From assembly GCA_964541695.1 (NCBI GenBank), contig CAZIRB010000007.1:1-50733 (forward strand): DNA of 50,733 nucleotides, read 5' to 3'. The notes under the pieces are model-generated. The model saw only the letters and a list, made by a program, of their open reading frames with translations. It was not told the DNA's origin and searched no databases. A program made the translations under genes and the position numbers. Below, in pieces: positions 25,903-34,739 of this stretch. Position 1 is the stretch's first letter, and each line of letters begins with the position of its first letter. This DNA comes from CAZKGE01 sp964541695 (lineage in GTDB: Bacteria; Bacillota; Clostridia; Christensenellales; CAG-138).

Positions 25903-25939
25903 CGCGCCGCGATCCATCCTGTTTTTTCGGAGGAACAAC

Positions 25940-28501
25940 ATGCCGTCGTTTTTCGTCAACGGCCGGCCCGTCGAGACGAACAAAAACCAGAAGCTTATCA
26001 CATTTCTGCGCGACGAGCTGCGCCTTGTCAGCGTCAAGAACGGCTGCTCGGAGGGCACGTGCGGCACGTGCACCGTGCTCGTCGACGGGAAAGCGCAGCG
26101 CGCCTGTACGCTTTCGACCGACAAGCTCGAGGGCAGGCATATCTTGACCGTCGAGGGTCTGAGCGAGCGCGAGAAAGCCGTCTACGCCTACGCGTTCTCG
26201 GCCGCGGGCGCGGTGCAATGCGGCTTCTGCACGCCCGGCATGGTGATGGCCGCCAAGGGGCTGCTCGACAGCAACCCTCAGCCCGCGCGTGCCGAGGTCA
26301 AGGCCGCCATCCGCGGCAACCTCTGCCGCTGCACGGGATATAAGAAGATTGAGGACGCGGTGCTGCTTGCGGCGCGGCTGTTCCTTGAAAACGCCGACGT
26401 GCCCGCGCCCGGCTGCGGCGGCGCGGTCGGCGCGCGCGCGCTGCGCGTCGACGCGCCGGGCAAGGTGCTCGGCACGGCCGTCTACGCGGACGACGTATAT
26501 CTCGACGGCATGGTGCACGCGTCGTGCGTGCGCAGCGCGTATCCGCGCGCGCGCGTGCTTGCCGTCCACACGGACGAGGCCAGAAAGGCGCCGGGCGTGC
26601 TCGCCGTGCTCACGGCCGACGACGTGCCGGGTGCAAAGAAGATCGGCCACATCGTGCAGGACTACGACGTATTGATCCCGGCGGGGCACGTCACGCACTT
26701 TTTAGGCGACGCGATCGCGCTGGTCGTGGCCGAGACCGAGGAGCAGCTTGCGTACGCCAAGTCGCTCGTTACCGTGGACTACGAGGAGCTGCCGCCGATC
26801 CTCTCGGCCGCGGATTCCATGGCGGAGGGCGCGCCGCGCGTGCACGCGGAGCGCGACAACCTGCTCGCGCATGAACACCTGCGGCGCGGCGAGGCCGAGG
26901 CGGCCATACAAAACAGCAAATACGTCGTGACGAACCGCTACAGCCTGCCGTTTACGGAACACGCGTTCCTCGAGCCGGAGTGCGCGGTCGCCTTCCCCGA
27001 GAACGGCGGCGTGCACATCCTCTCGGGCGACCAGGGCATCTATCAGACGCGCAAGGAGTGCGCGGCATTGCTCGGATTGCCTCCGGAGCGCGTGCGCGTG
27101 ACCGCAATGATGGTCGGCGGCGGCTTTGGCGGCAAGGAGGACATGAGCGTGCAGCACCACGCCGCGCTCGCGGCCTTCACGGTCCGGCGGCCCGTCAAGG
27201 TGCGGCTCACGCGCGCCGAGAGCATGCAGATCCACCCGAAGCGCCACCCGATGGAGCTGGAGTTTACGACCGCCTGCGACGAAAACGGCTACTTAACCGG
27301 CATGAAGGCAAGGCTTGTCGCCGACACGGGCGCGTACGCGTCGCTCGGCGGCCCCGTGCTGCAGCGCGCGTGCACGCATGCCGCCGGACCGTATAACTAC
27401 CAAAACATCGACATCGAGGGCTTTGCTTACTACACGAACAACCCGCCCGCGGGCGCGTTCCGCGGCTTCGGCGTGTCGCAGAGCTGCTTTGCGACGGAGT
27501 GCAACCTCGACCAGCTCGCGGAAAAGGCCGGCATCACGCCGTTCGAGCTGCGCTACCGCAACGCGATCCGCCCGGGGCAGACGCTGCCGAACGGCCAGAT
27601 CGCCGACGAAACGACCGCGCTCGTCGAGACGCTCGACGCGGTGCGGCCGATCCTTGACCGCAACCCGAAGGCGGGCGTCGCCTGCGCGATGAAGAACAGC
27701 GGCGTGGGCGTTGGGCTGACCGACGTGGGCCGCTGCCGCATCGAGGTCAAGGGCGGAAAGCTGCTTTTGCACTCGAGCGCGGCCTGCATCGGCCAGGGCA
27801 TGGGCACCGTGCAGCTGCAGATGGTGTGTGAAATTACGGGCCTTGCGCCCGACAAGATCGCCTACTGTGCGCCGGATACCGCCGACTCCCCCGACGCGGG
27901 CAACACGACGGCCTCGCGGCAGACACTGTTCACCGGCGAGGCGGCCGTGCGCGCGGCAAAGCTGCTGAGGGAAGCGCTCGACAGGGCCGGTTCGCTCGGC
28001 GCGCTCGAGGGCGAGAGCTTCCTCGGCGAATATTCGGGCGTGACGGACCGTATGGGCTCCGACAAGGCAAACCCCGTGTCGCACATCGCGTACAGCTACG
28101 CCACGCACGTCGTCGAACTGGACGGGGACGGCTTTGTCGAGCGCGTGACCGCCGCGCACGACGTCGGAACGCCGGTCAACCCCACGGCGCTCGAGGGGCA
28201 GATCGAGGGCGGCGTGGTCATGAGCCTGGGCTACGCGCTGACGGAGGATTTCCCGCTTGAAAACGGGCGGCCGACGAAAAAGTTCGGTACGCTCGGGCTG
28301 TTCCGCGCCGACCGCACGCCGGAGATCACGAGCGTCTGCCTCGGCAAAGCGGACCGCGGCGACCTGGCCTGCGGCGCAAAGGGCGTCGGTGAGATCGCGG
28401 CCATCCCGACCGCGCCCGCCGTGCAGAACGCATACTATCATCGCGACGGCGTGCTCCGCACGAAGCTCCCGCTTGAAAACACGCCGTACCGCAAAAGCTG
28501 A
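25940..28501 (+). CDS. xdh: Selenium-dependent xanthine dehydrogenase (fused 2Fe-2S and Mo subunits)
   Basis: 853 aa from the ATG at 25940 (site GGAGG); the frame's upstream extension overlaps ygfK and is not used. Residues 1-155 are the two 2Fe-2S domains (C36, C41, C44, C56 and C94, C97, C129, C131). The rest is the molybdopterin subunit with GGGFGGKEDM, AFRGFGVSQS and the C-terminal GAKGVGEIA (the catalytic Glu is in this last motif in the family). The FAD domain of ordinary xanthine dehydrogenases is missing, so electrons must leave through another protein, presumably YgfK. The selenium is a labile ligand of the Mo centre, not selenocysteine: no in-frame stop is needed. It should need SelD and the YqeB/YqeC maturation proteins, which are outside this window. 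Confidence 0.93.
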   Translation: MPSFFVNGRPVETNKNQKLITFLRDELRLVSVKNGCSEGTCGTCTVLVDGKAQRACTLSTDKLEGRHILTVEGLSEREKAVYAYAFSAAGAVQCGFCTPGMVMAAKGLLDSNPQPARAEVKAAIRGNLCRCTGYKKIEDAVLLAARLFLENADVPAPGCGGAVGARALRVDAPGKVLGTAVYADDVYLDGMVHASCVRSAYPRARVLAVHTDEARKAPGVLAVLTADDVPGAKKIGHIVQDYDVLIPAGHVTHFLGDAIALVVAETEEQLAYAKSLVTVDYEELPPILSAADSMAEGAPRVHAERDNLLAHEHLRRGEAEAAIQNSKYVVTNRYSLPFTEHAFLEPECAVAFPENGGVHILSGDQGIYQTRKECAALLGLPPERVRVTAMMVGGGFGGKEDMSVQHHAALAAFTVRRPVKVRLTRAESMQIHPKRHPMELEFTTACDENGYLTGMKARLVADTGAYASLGGPVLQRACTHAAGPYNYQNIDIEGFAYYTNNPPAGAFRGFGVSQSCFATECNLDQLAEKAGITPFELRYRNAIRPGQTLPNGQIADETTALVETLDAVRPILDRNPKAGVACAMKNSGVGVGLTDVGRCRIEVKGGKLLLHSSAACIGQGMGTVQLQMVCEITGLAPDKIAYCAPDTADSPDAGNTTASRQTLFTGEAAVRAAKLLREALDRAGSLGALEGESFLGEYSGVTDRMGSDKANPVSHIAYSYATHVVELDGDGFVERVTAAHDVGTPVNPTALEGQIEGGVVMSLGYALTEDFPLENGRPTKKFGTLGLFRADRTPEITSVCLGKADRGDLACGAKGVGEIAAIPTAPAVQNAYYHRDGVLRTKLPLENTPYRKS

Positions 28502-29097
28502 CGCGCGGAAGGGCGGCGCATAGGACGGAATAGGGCGGCGAAATAAGGGACCTGCCATGCGGAGCGTCAGTTGCCGCCGAAGCGGCGCATACCGTCATCC
28601 GGGGGCGAAAGCCGCCCTGTAAAGCACAGGACGCCCGTTGCGGCGTCCGCGTCTTTTTCAGGGGCCTCGTCGAAAAATAAGTTCATGCGTCGCGGGACAT
28701 TCGCCGCCATCGTGACGACGGTACGTTCCACGCAAAATTCCCTAGAATTCCTCTTAATTCCGCAAAAGCACAGGGCGCCCGCCGCGGCGTCCGCGTCTTT
28801 CGTAATGCCCCGTCCAAAAAACAAAGCGCCGGCCCGCGTCCTGCGTGCCGGCCGCGCGACCGGGCTGAAGCCCGCTGTCAAAATAAGCTCCGATATCGCG
28901 AGACTTCTGTTGCCGCCGCGGCGGCAGGATCTGCACGAAGCTTCCCGGGATTCAGCCCCTTCCGCAAGCACAGGGCGCCCGCCGCGGCGTCCGCGTCTTT
29001 CGTAATGCCCCGTCCAAAAAACAAAGCGCCGGCCCGCGTCCTGCGTGCCGGCCGCGCGACCGGGCTGAAGCCCGCTGTGATCGTCAATATCCTCTGC
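28502..29097. repeat. Gene-free repeat block, 113-bp unit at exactly 200-bp period
   Basis: 28766-28878 is repeated identically at 28966-29078. A third, diverged part of the unit (GCACAGGACGCCCG... CGTCCGCGTCTTT) lies at 28622-28655. Each unit holds inverted pieces (GCCGGC...GCCGGC and CGGGCTGAAGCCCG). The open frames that cross the block repeat the same peptide in both copies and have no ribosome sites, so I call them non-coding. Confidence 0.85.
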
Positions 29098-29547
29098 CTA
29101 ACCCTCGACCGTGAACCATTTGAACTTCCGCTCCCCGCCCACGGCGGCGCGCGGCCGGATCATGCACTTCTTCGACTCGGTCAAAAAGCCAAACTTGGAA
29201 TACAGCCCGTGCGCGTCCTCGGTCAGCAGCATGCCGGTCAGGTTCTTGAGCCGCGGCTCGGCGGTGATCTCCGAAATCATCGTCTTGGCGACGCCGCGGC
29301 CGCGGTGCGCAACGTCCACAACCACGTCGCAGATATAGTACATCGTGGCAAAGTCCGTGATGACGCGCGCAAAACCGATCAGCTGCCCCGCGCCGTTGAC
29401 CGCGCCCACGCAGAGCGAGTTTGCCATAGCCGCCTTGATCGTCGCGATGTCGCGGTTGTGCGCCCAATATGTCTGACGAAGAAGATTCAGCACCGCCGCA
29501 GCGGGAATTTCCTCCGTCTGCCAGGTGATGTCGTAGTCCCGTCCCAT
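29098..29547 (-). CDS. GNAT-family N-acetyltransferase
   Basis: 149 aa with the GNAT core: beta-4 VCDVVVDVAHRGRGVAKTMI, where RGRGVA is the acetyl-CoA pyrophosphate loop (about 83-88), and a later LYSKFGF (about 115-121) that is the classic last strand with Tyr. It transfers an acyl group from CoA to an amine; the substrate is unknown. It ends 19 bp from the repeat block and is divergent from the SPFH gene. No ribosome site is strong; the ATG at 29547 gives normal family length. Confidence 0.88.
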   Translation of the reverse strand: MGRDYDITWQTEEIPAAAVLNLLRQTYWAHNRDIATIKAAMANSLCVGAVNGAGQLIGFARVITDFATMYYICDVVVDVAHRGRGVAKTMISEITAEPRLKNLTGMLLTEDAHGLYSKFGFLTESKKCMIRPRAAVGGERKFKWFTVEG

Positions 29548-29625
29548 GTGCGTATCATAACATATTTGTCGAATAATTGCGATTGTGATATTCTATATTA
29601 CAGTTCAAAAAAGGAGAATTTCTGT

Positions 29626-30471
29626 ATGTTTCGCGATAAAGCGGGCAACGTTTCCGTCGGAAAGATGATCTCGACCATTGCTCTAGTACTGCTTGCCGTC
29701 GTATTCCTCTCGTCGAGCTTCGTCGTGATCGACGCGGGCCACACGGGCGTCGTGCTCACGTTCGGCAAGGTCAGCAACACCGTGCTGCAGGAGGGCATCC
29801 ACTTTAAGGTTCCGTTCGCGCAGCGGATCGTGTCTATCGACAACCGCATTGTCAAGCTCGAGGTGTCGACCGAGGCGTTCTCGCGCGACCTGCAGACGAT
29901 CTCGTCGGTCGTCGCGGTGAACTATCATATCAATAAGGATATGTCCTACTCGATCTATAAGCAGGTCGGCCTGGGTTTTGAGGACGTGCTCGTCACGCCC
30001 GCGGTCAACGAGGTACTCAAGGCCGTCACGGCCAAGTACACCGCGCAGGAGCTCGTCAGCTCGCGCAACGAAGTCAGCACGATGCTGAGCGACAGCCTCA
30101 ACGAAAAGCTCACCGGCTACGGCATCTATATCGACGATCTCAACATCATCAACTGGGACTTCTCCGAGGAATATATCAGCGCCGTCGAGGCCAAGCAGGT
30201 CGCCGAACAGACGCTGATCAAGACGCGCACCGAACAGGAGCAGGCGCTCGTCGTGGCCAACACCGACGCCCAAAAGCGCGTGATTGCCGCCGAAGCCGAG
30301 GCCAAGGAGATCCTTACGCTCGCCGAGGCACAGGCCGAGAGCAACCGGGTGCTTGCCGGGTCGCTGTCCGACCTTCTGATCCGCTATGAAACGCTGCAGA
30401 AATGGAACGGCGAACTGCCGAAGGTGACCGGCGGCTCGACGCCGATCATCGACATCGGGATCGGGGAGTAG
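29626..30471 (+). CDS. SPFH/prohibitin-family membrane protein
   Basis: 281 aa from the ATG at 29626 (site AAGGAG, seven bases); the frame is open far upstream but reads through repeats. One membrane anchor (about 13-33), then an SPFH domain (VIDAGHTGVVLTFGKVSNTVLQEGIHFKVPF...) and a long helix rich in A, E and Q (about 190-265), then a short tail. Prohibitin-like proteins form ring assemblies at membranes and often work with FtsH-type proteases; none is adjacent here. Extracellular C-terminus is expected from the anchor orientation. It stands alone between the divergent GNAT gene and a convergent operon. Confidence 0.9.
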   Translation: MFRDKAGNVSVGKMISTIALVLLAVVFLSSSFVVIDAGHTGVVLTFGKVSNTVLQEGIHFKVPFAQRIVSIDNRIVKLEVSTEAFSRDLQTISSVVAVNYHINKDMSYSIYKQVGLGFEDVLVTPAVNEVLKAVTAKYTAQELVSSRNEVSTMLSDSLNEKLTGYGIYIDDLNIINWDFSEEYISAVEAKQVAEQTLIKTRTEQEQALVVANTDAQKRVIAAEAEAKEILTLAEAQAESNRVLAGSLSDLLIRYETLQKWNGELPKVTGGSTPIIDIGIGE

Positions 30472-30601
30472 CCATATGCGCTTCCCTTTCCTTTGGCGGC
30501 CGGCTTTTGAAATTGCCGATAGGACCAGCAGCTTTTTTGCGCGCGGCGCGGGCGGCGGAAATGCCCTGATCAAGGGCCTAGTATCCTGCGTGATGCTCCT
30601 T

Positions 30602-31534
30602 TTACGCCCCCGCTTTTATCCGCTTCTCATCCAGATACCGCTCGACCTCGCGGCGGATGCCCGCCGAGAACGGCATGGGGCAGTAGCCGAAGTCGCGCGC
30701 GGCTTCGTCATGCGGGTACGCGCGCGGCTCGACGAGCCGCTGCACCTTCTCGCGGTAGTCCGCGCGGCCGAACGAGAGCAGGTACAGCGCCCATGCGCCC
30801 GCGATGGCGAACGCGTACGGCGTCGAAAAAAAGCATATGCGCTTGCCGAGGCAGCCCGCGATTTCGGCCAGCATCTCCCGCAGCAGGATCGGCCGCTCGC
30901 CGGAGAGCACGTACTGTTTATTCCGCGTTTCATCCGGATGTATCAACACGTCCAGATAGGCCGCGGCCAGGTCCTCGCGGTGCACGGGCTGCAGCGCAAA
31001 GCGCGCGCCCGATACCACGGGCATGACCGGCAGTCGGTCCACCATGCGGATAAACTTTGAAACATTCTGGTCGTCCAGATCGCCGTAGATCATCGTAGGC
31101 CGCAGCACGGTCAGCGACGCGCCCGCCTCGGCGGCCAGGCGCTCGCAGACGGCGTCGATGCGGCGGTATTCCTCGCCCGCGGATTTATATTTTGAATAGA
31201 TGCCGGTCGTGTGCACGAGGATCAGCCGCTTTATTCCCGCGGCGACGGCCGCGCGCACGACGCCCTCCGACCAGTGGATGCCCGCGATGTGCAGCAGCGT
31301 GTCCGCGCCGCGCATCCGCCCGGCAAGGCTTGCTTCATCTGTGATGTCGCCCGTTACGAGCTCGATCGGCACGGGACAGCGCATGATCGCGGCCGTGTCG
31401 CTCTGCGCCCGCGCGACGGCGACAAAGCGCAAAAAAGACGCGCGCCCGCGCTGCGCCGCCAAAAGCTCGCAAAAACACGTGCCCGTTCGCCCGGTCAGGC
31501 CGGTGATAAATACGGTCTCCTGCGTCCCGGCCAT
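30602..31534 (-). CDS. NAD(P)-dependent epimerase/dehydratase-like protein (atypical SDR)
   Basis: 310 aa. The N-terminal Rossmann motif is TGLTGRTG (11-18), an extended or atypical SDR variant (TGxxGxxG), followed by TGDITD (61-66), LLHIAGIHWSEG and LRPTMIYGDLDD. The SDR Tyr-Lys pair is not cleanly placed (YSKYKSAGEEYRRID), so an oxidoreductase or a simple NAD(P)H-binding sensor are both possible. A hydrophobic patch at about 240-260 (AFAIAGAWALYLLSFG) hints at membrane association. The gene starts on the base after the stop of the preceding DUF3592-like gene (TAA-ATG), so it relies on coupled translation. Confidence 0.75.
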   Translation of the reverse strand: MAGTQETVFITGLTGRTGTCFCELLAAQRGRASFLRFVAVARAQSDTAAIMRCPVPIELVTGDITDEASLAGRMRGADTLLHIAGIHWSEGVVRAAVAAGIKRLILVHTTGIYSKYKSAGEEYRRIDAVCERLAAEAGASLTVLRPTMIYGDLDDQNVSKFIRMVDRLPVMPVVSGARFALQPVHREDLAAAYLDVLIHPDETRNKQYVLSGERPILLREMLAEIAGCLGKRICFFSTPYAFAIAGAWALYLLSFGRADYREKVQRLVEPRAYPHDEAARDFGYCPMPFSAGIRREVERYLDEKRIKAGA

Positions 31535-32017
31535 TTACAGCTCCCGCATCTGGTAGCCGTCCAGCAGCTCGGATACGTCGACGACGTAGCGGTCGAAGCG
31601 GTCGCGGTCCACGCATACGTCCACCGTCCTGCGGCTCTCCAGATACGCGCCCGGGTCGAACAGCAGCGGCTCGCTGCGGAACGTATAGATGGTCTTCGTC
31701 CCCTCGTCGCGGTACTGGCACGCGATGCGGTACGGGTGCCGGCCGTTGACCGTCATCGACGCGTCCGGATACACGTCCGTGATCTCGGCCGCAATCCGCA
31801 CGCCGCTTGCAAGCAGCTCCTCGCGCCGGCTGCGCCGCACGGCCAGATAGACGAGGCCGCCGCCGCCGATAAGCAGCCATATGCCGGCCTGAACCCCAAG
31901 CACGGTCAATACCATCCGGTCGCCCATCGTATAAATGAGCACGCCGACGCCCGCCAGCACCAGTCCGACGATAAAGAATATGACGAACATTTTTTTCAGG
32001 AATTTGGATACGTTCAT
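31535..32017 (-). CDS. Small membrane protein, DUF3592-like
   Basis: 160 aa: two membrane helices (about 9-33 and 37-62), a basic turn (RRSRREELLASG), then a soluble domain with IAAEITDVYPDASMTVNGRHPYRIACQY, YLESRRTVDVCVDRDRFDRYVVDV. The layout (two helices, then a small beta-domain) resembles DUF3592-type proteins. Function unknown. No ribosome site precedes the ATG; an extended -10 (TGATATACT) lies only six bases before it, so the mRNA may be leaderless. First gene of a two-gene unit with the SDR. Confidence 0.65.
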   Translation of the reverse strand: MNVSKFLKKMFVIFFIVGLVLAGVGVLIYTMGDRMVLTVLGVQAGIWLLIGGGGLVYLAVRRSRREELLASGVRIAAEITDVYPDASMTVNGRHPYRIACQYRDEGTKTIYTFRSEPLLFDPGAYLESRRTVDVCVDRDRFDRYVVDVSELLDGYQMREL

Positions 32018-32021
32018 GGCG

Positions 32022-32032
32022 TGAGTATATCA
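32022..32032 (-). promoter_or_regulatory. Extended -10 box abutting the start codon (leaderless promoter candidate)
   Basis: Minus strand TGATATACT with TATACT at 32024-32029 and the TG of an extended -10 upstream, then six bases (CACGCC), then the ATG at 32017. A start site 6-7 bp past the -10 falls on the ATG itself. Confidence 0.5.
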
Positions 32033-32071
32033 CACTTTTTTGCCGTTTTGTATCCCTGCTCACACGGGGCG

Positions 32072-32114
32072 CAAAAATACCGCTTTCCGCCGGTTTTCCG
32101 GCAGAAAAAGCGGT
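32072..32114 (-). terminator. Terminator after the SGNH-peptidase operon
   Basis: ACCGCTTT (32079-32086) pairs with AAAGCGGT (32107-32114) around an inner GCCGG-TTTT-CCGGC. On the minus strand the stem is followed by ATTTTTGC. It lies about 46 bp past the peptidase stop. Confidence 0.7.
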
Positions 32115-32159
32115 GATTTGCGGCCGATTTGCCGGCTGGCTCTCTTGGGGAATCGGGGC

Positions 32160-33842
32160 TTACGGCTGCCCGAGATCCTCGAGCAGCGGCCCGAGCGCGG
32201 CCTTCACGCTGCCCGGCGCGAACGGGTTCTTCAGGCTCGCCGCCGCGAGCAGCTCGAGATAGGGCCGGCTGCCGCCGAGATCGCAAAGCCGCAGGTAGTC
32301 CGACCACGCGGACGCCCGGTCGCGCTTCATCTTGCCGTAACACTCGAACGCGCCCATCGACGCGAGCGTGTAGTCGATGTAGTAGAACGGGTCCATAAAT
32401 ATGTGCAGCTGCTTGAAGAAGAACGCGCCGCTCGTAAAAATCGTCTTCCCGTCGTAGTCGCGGTGCGGCAGGTACTTCTTTTCAAGCGAGCGCCACAGCG
32501 CGCGCCGCTCGGCGGGCGTTAAATCCGGCGCCTCATAGACCCTGTGCTGGAACTCGTCCACGCACACGCCGTACGGCACGAACGTGATCGCGTCGAGCAG
32601 GTGGCGCGTTTTGTACTTCCCCGCGCCCTCGCCGAAGAACCGCTCCATCCAAGGGTACGCAAAGTACTCCATGCTCATGGAGTGGATCTCGCAGACCTCG
32701 TACGTGCTCTCCCAATACTCCGGCAGCGCCTGCGCCCTGCACGAGCGGAACGCCTGGAACGCGTGCCCGGCCTCGTGCGTCAGCACGTCGACATCGCCGC
32801 TCGTGCCGTTGAAGTTGCTGAATATAAACGGCGCGCTGTAATCCGGCAAAAACGTGCAAAACCCCCCGTTCGCCTTGGCCGGCCGAGTCTCGAGGCTCAT
32901 CAGCTCGTGCTCGCACATGAAGCGGAAAAACTCGCCCGTCTCGGGCGAAAGCTCGTCGTACATCGCCAGCGCCTGCGCCTCGAGGTACGCGCGGTCACCG
33001 GCGGGGACCGCGTTCCCGTCCGGGTACTGCACGGCCTCGTCGTAAAACTTCAGCTTCGGCACGCCGATGCGCCGGGCCTGCTCCTCGCGCAGGCGCGTGC
33101 ACAGCGGCACGAGCTCTGTCTGCACCTGCTCGCGAAAGCGCGCCACGTCCGCCGGGCCGTAGTCCGTACGGCCGAGGTTCATGTAGGCAAGCGGCACGAA
33201 GTTTTGAAAGCCCATCTTCTTGCCCATCTCGTCGCGCACGTGCACGAGTTTATCGTACAGCTCGTCGAAACGCTCCTCGTTGGCCTCGAAAAAGCTCGCG
33301 TACGCGTCGTAGGCCTGCCGCCGCACGGTGCGGTTGTCCGACTGCAAAAGCTTGGCGATACCCATTAAATTGCGGCGCTCGCCGAGCAGCTCGATCTCGC
33401 ACGAGGCGAGGAGCTTCTCATACTCGCTGGACAGCCTGTTCTCGCGGATCATCAGCGGCACGAGCTTCTTGTCGAAGCGCTTGACCTTAAGCTCCGCGAT
33501 CTTCAGGATCTGGCCGCCGAACTCACTCTCCAGCTCCTTAGCAAACCGGCTCTTGAGCAGCGTTTCATAATAGCGGATGAACACGGGCGTGATCTCCGGG
33601 ATCGCCTCGTTGAAAAACTCGTTCTCCTCGTCGTAGAACCGGTCGCGCGTGTCGATCGCGTGGCGGATCTCGACGAGCGTGCGCGATGTGGCGATCTCGC
33701 GGTATACGGCCAAAAACGCGAACAGCGCGCGCTTGAACGAGTCGTAGGAGCGCGCGTTGCGCATGCGGAATATCGTGCGGTTTGCACGCGCGCGGAGCTT
33801 TTTCATGTCCGGCCGCTTATATATAAACTCGGAAAATACCAT
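32160..33842 (-). CDS. M3-family oligoendopeptidase (PepF-like)
   Basis: 560 aa, cytoplasmic metallopeptidase. The zinc motif HEAGHAF (about 355) gives the two His and the catalytic Glu. Downstream YEVCEIHSMSMEYFAYPW supplies the third ligand Glu in the family's usual place. It cleaves short peptides inside the cell. The N-terminal 150 residues are helical as in PepF. The ATG at 33842 lies four bases after the SGNH gene and its ribosome site (GGGGAG) is inside the end of that gene, so the two are co-translated. Confidence 0.92.
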   Translation of the reverse strand: MVFSEFIYKRPDMKKLRARANRTIFRMRNARSYDSFKRALFAFLAVYREIATSRTLVEIRHAIDTRDRFYDEENEFFNEAIPEITPVFIRYYETLLKSRFAKELESEFGGQILKIAELKVKRFDKKLVPLMIRENRLSSEYEKLLASCEIELLGERRNLMGIAKLLQSDNRTVRRQAYDAYASFFEANEERFDELYDKLVHVRDEMGKKMGFQNFVPLAYMNLGRTDYGPADVARFREQVQTELVPLCTRLREEQARRIGVPKLKFYDEAVQYPDGNAVPAGDRAYLEAQALAMYDELSPETGEFFRFMCEHELMSLETRPAKANGGFCTFLPDYSAPFIFSNFNGTSGDVDVLTHEAGHAFQAFRSCRAQALPEYWESTYEVCEIHSMSMEYFAYPWMERFFGEGAGKYKTRHLLDAITFVPYGVCVDEFQHRVYEAPDLTPAERRALWRSLEKKYLPHRDYDGKTIFTSGAFFFKQLHIFMDPFYYIDYTLASMGAFECYGKMKRDRASAWSDYLRLCDLGGSRPYLELLAAASLKNPFAPGSVKAALGPLLEDLGQP

Positions 33843-33846
33843 TGCC

Positions 33847-34542
33847 CTACTCCCCTTGCTCGATGATTTCGGCGATCGTCTCCCCGACGAACACCTGTCC
33901 CTCGCGCGTTAAGTGCAGCCCGTCCTCGCAAATCAGCTCCGGCATGCGGTGGTTTGCCAGGCAGCGCGACCGCACGTCGATCAACATGCACTGCGTCCGC
34001 GCGGCGACCCGCTGCACGAGATTCGAATACAGCTCCTGAAAGCGATATATCTGCTGCTTGTCGCCAAGCCATTTTAGAATATTGTTCCCATTGAGCCTGT
34101 CCCCAACCAAAAAACGGAAGTACCGCTCCGCGTCGATCGGCGGGAGCGTGAGCAGGATCGGCTTGACGTGCGCATCGTACAGGCGTCTCACCATGCCGCA
34201 CAGCGTTCTGTAAAACACATCCGGCTTCGTCGCGGGCTCGTGCAAGGCGTCCGGGTTTTCCGAGATCGCGGCCCAGTCGAAATTGCAGTCGTTGCCGCCG
34301 AACTCGAGCAGCGCGGCGTCGGCCACAACGCCGCTTTCCAGGTCGTTTTCGAGCAGCTCGCTGCCGCGCGGCGCGGTGAAGCCGAACCGGGCGCGGTTTT
34401 CCAGCCGCACGCCGAGCCTGTCCGCCGCCACGGAGGCCGCCGTTATGTCAAGCGCCGTGTGGCGCTGCCGCTGCGGGTTCCAGATCACGCCCTTGGCGAG
34501 GGAGTCGCCCCAGACCGCGACGGAACGAATCGTGTTGTCCAT
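33847..34542 (-). CDS. SGNH/GDSL-family hydrolase
   Basis: 231 aa from the ATG at 34542; a GTG at 34563 could add seven residues but has no ribosome site. Blocks of the SGNH fold: WGDSLAKG (nucleophile Ser14), a glycine-containing middle segment, GGND (82-85) and the catalytic pair in DGLHLT (Asp207, His210). No signal peptide, so it acts in the cytosol on an ester or acyl group; the substrate is unknown. It is the first gene of the unit with the M3 peptidase. A TATAAT -10 lies at 34581-34586. Confidence 0.88.
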   Translation of the reverse strand: MDNTIRSVAVWGDSLAKGVIWNPQRQRHTALDITAASVAADRLGVRLENRARFGFTAPRGSELLENDLESGVVADAALLEFGGNDCNFDWAAISENPDALHEPATKPDVFYRTLCGMVRRLYDAHVKPILLTLPPIDAERYFRFLVGDRLNGNNILKWLGDKQQIYRFQELYSNLVQRVAARTQCMLIDVRSRCLANHRMPELICEDGLHLTREGQVFVGETIAEIIEQGE

Positions 34543-34739
34543 GGTTTTTTCTACCTCTGACACAACCGGAGTATATGTCCATTATAGCAAGGTTCCCCCG
34601 GGCAGAATGTGAAATTTTGGCGGTATGAGCGCTCCGTCTAAAAACCGATATGTTTCGGCGATATCCGCCGTGACGGGGTTTTGCCGCTGGCCGCCGAAAA
34701 ACAAAACTTTTCGGCGGTGCCCACTGCGGCGGGACTTTC

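Noticed and set aside
25940..28501. Selenocysteine (UGA) codon in xdh
   Set aside because: The frame is continuous without any internal TGA; the selenium of this enzyme is a cofactor ligand, not a residue.
28571..29097. Several overlapping frames (up to 144 codons) after xdh
   Set aside because: They come from the 113-bp repeat, translate the same peptide twice and lack ribosome sites.
30476..31060. 194-codon plus-strand frame beginning after the SPFH gene
   Set aside because: Most of it is the complement of the SDR gene; the non-overlapping start has no ribosome site and no family likeness.
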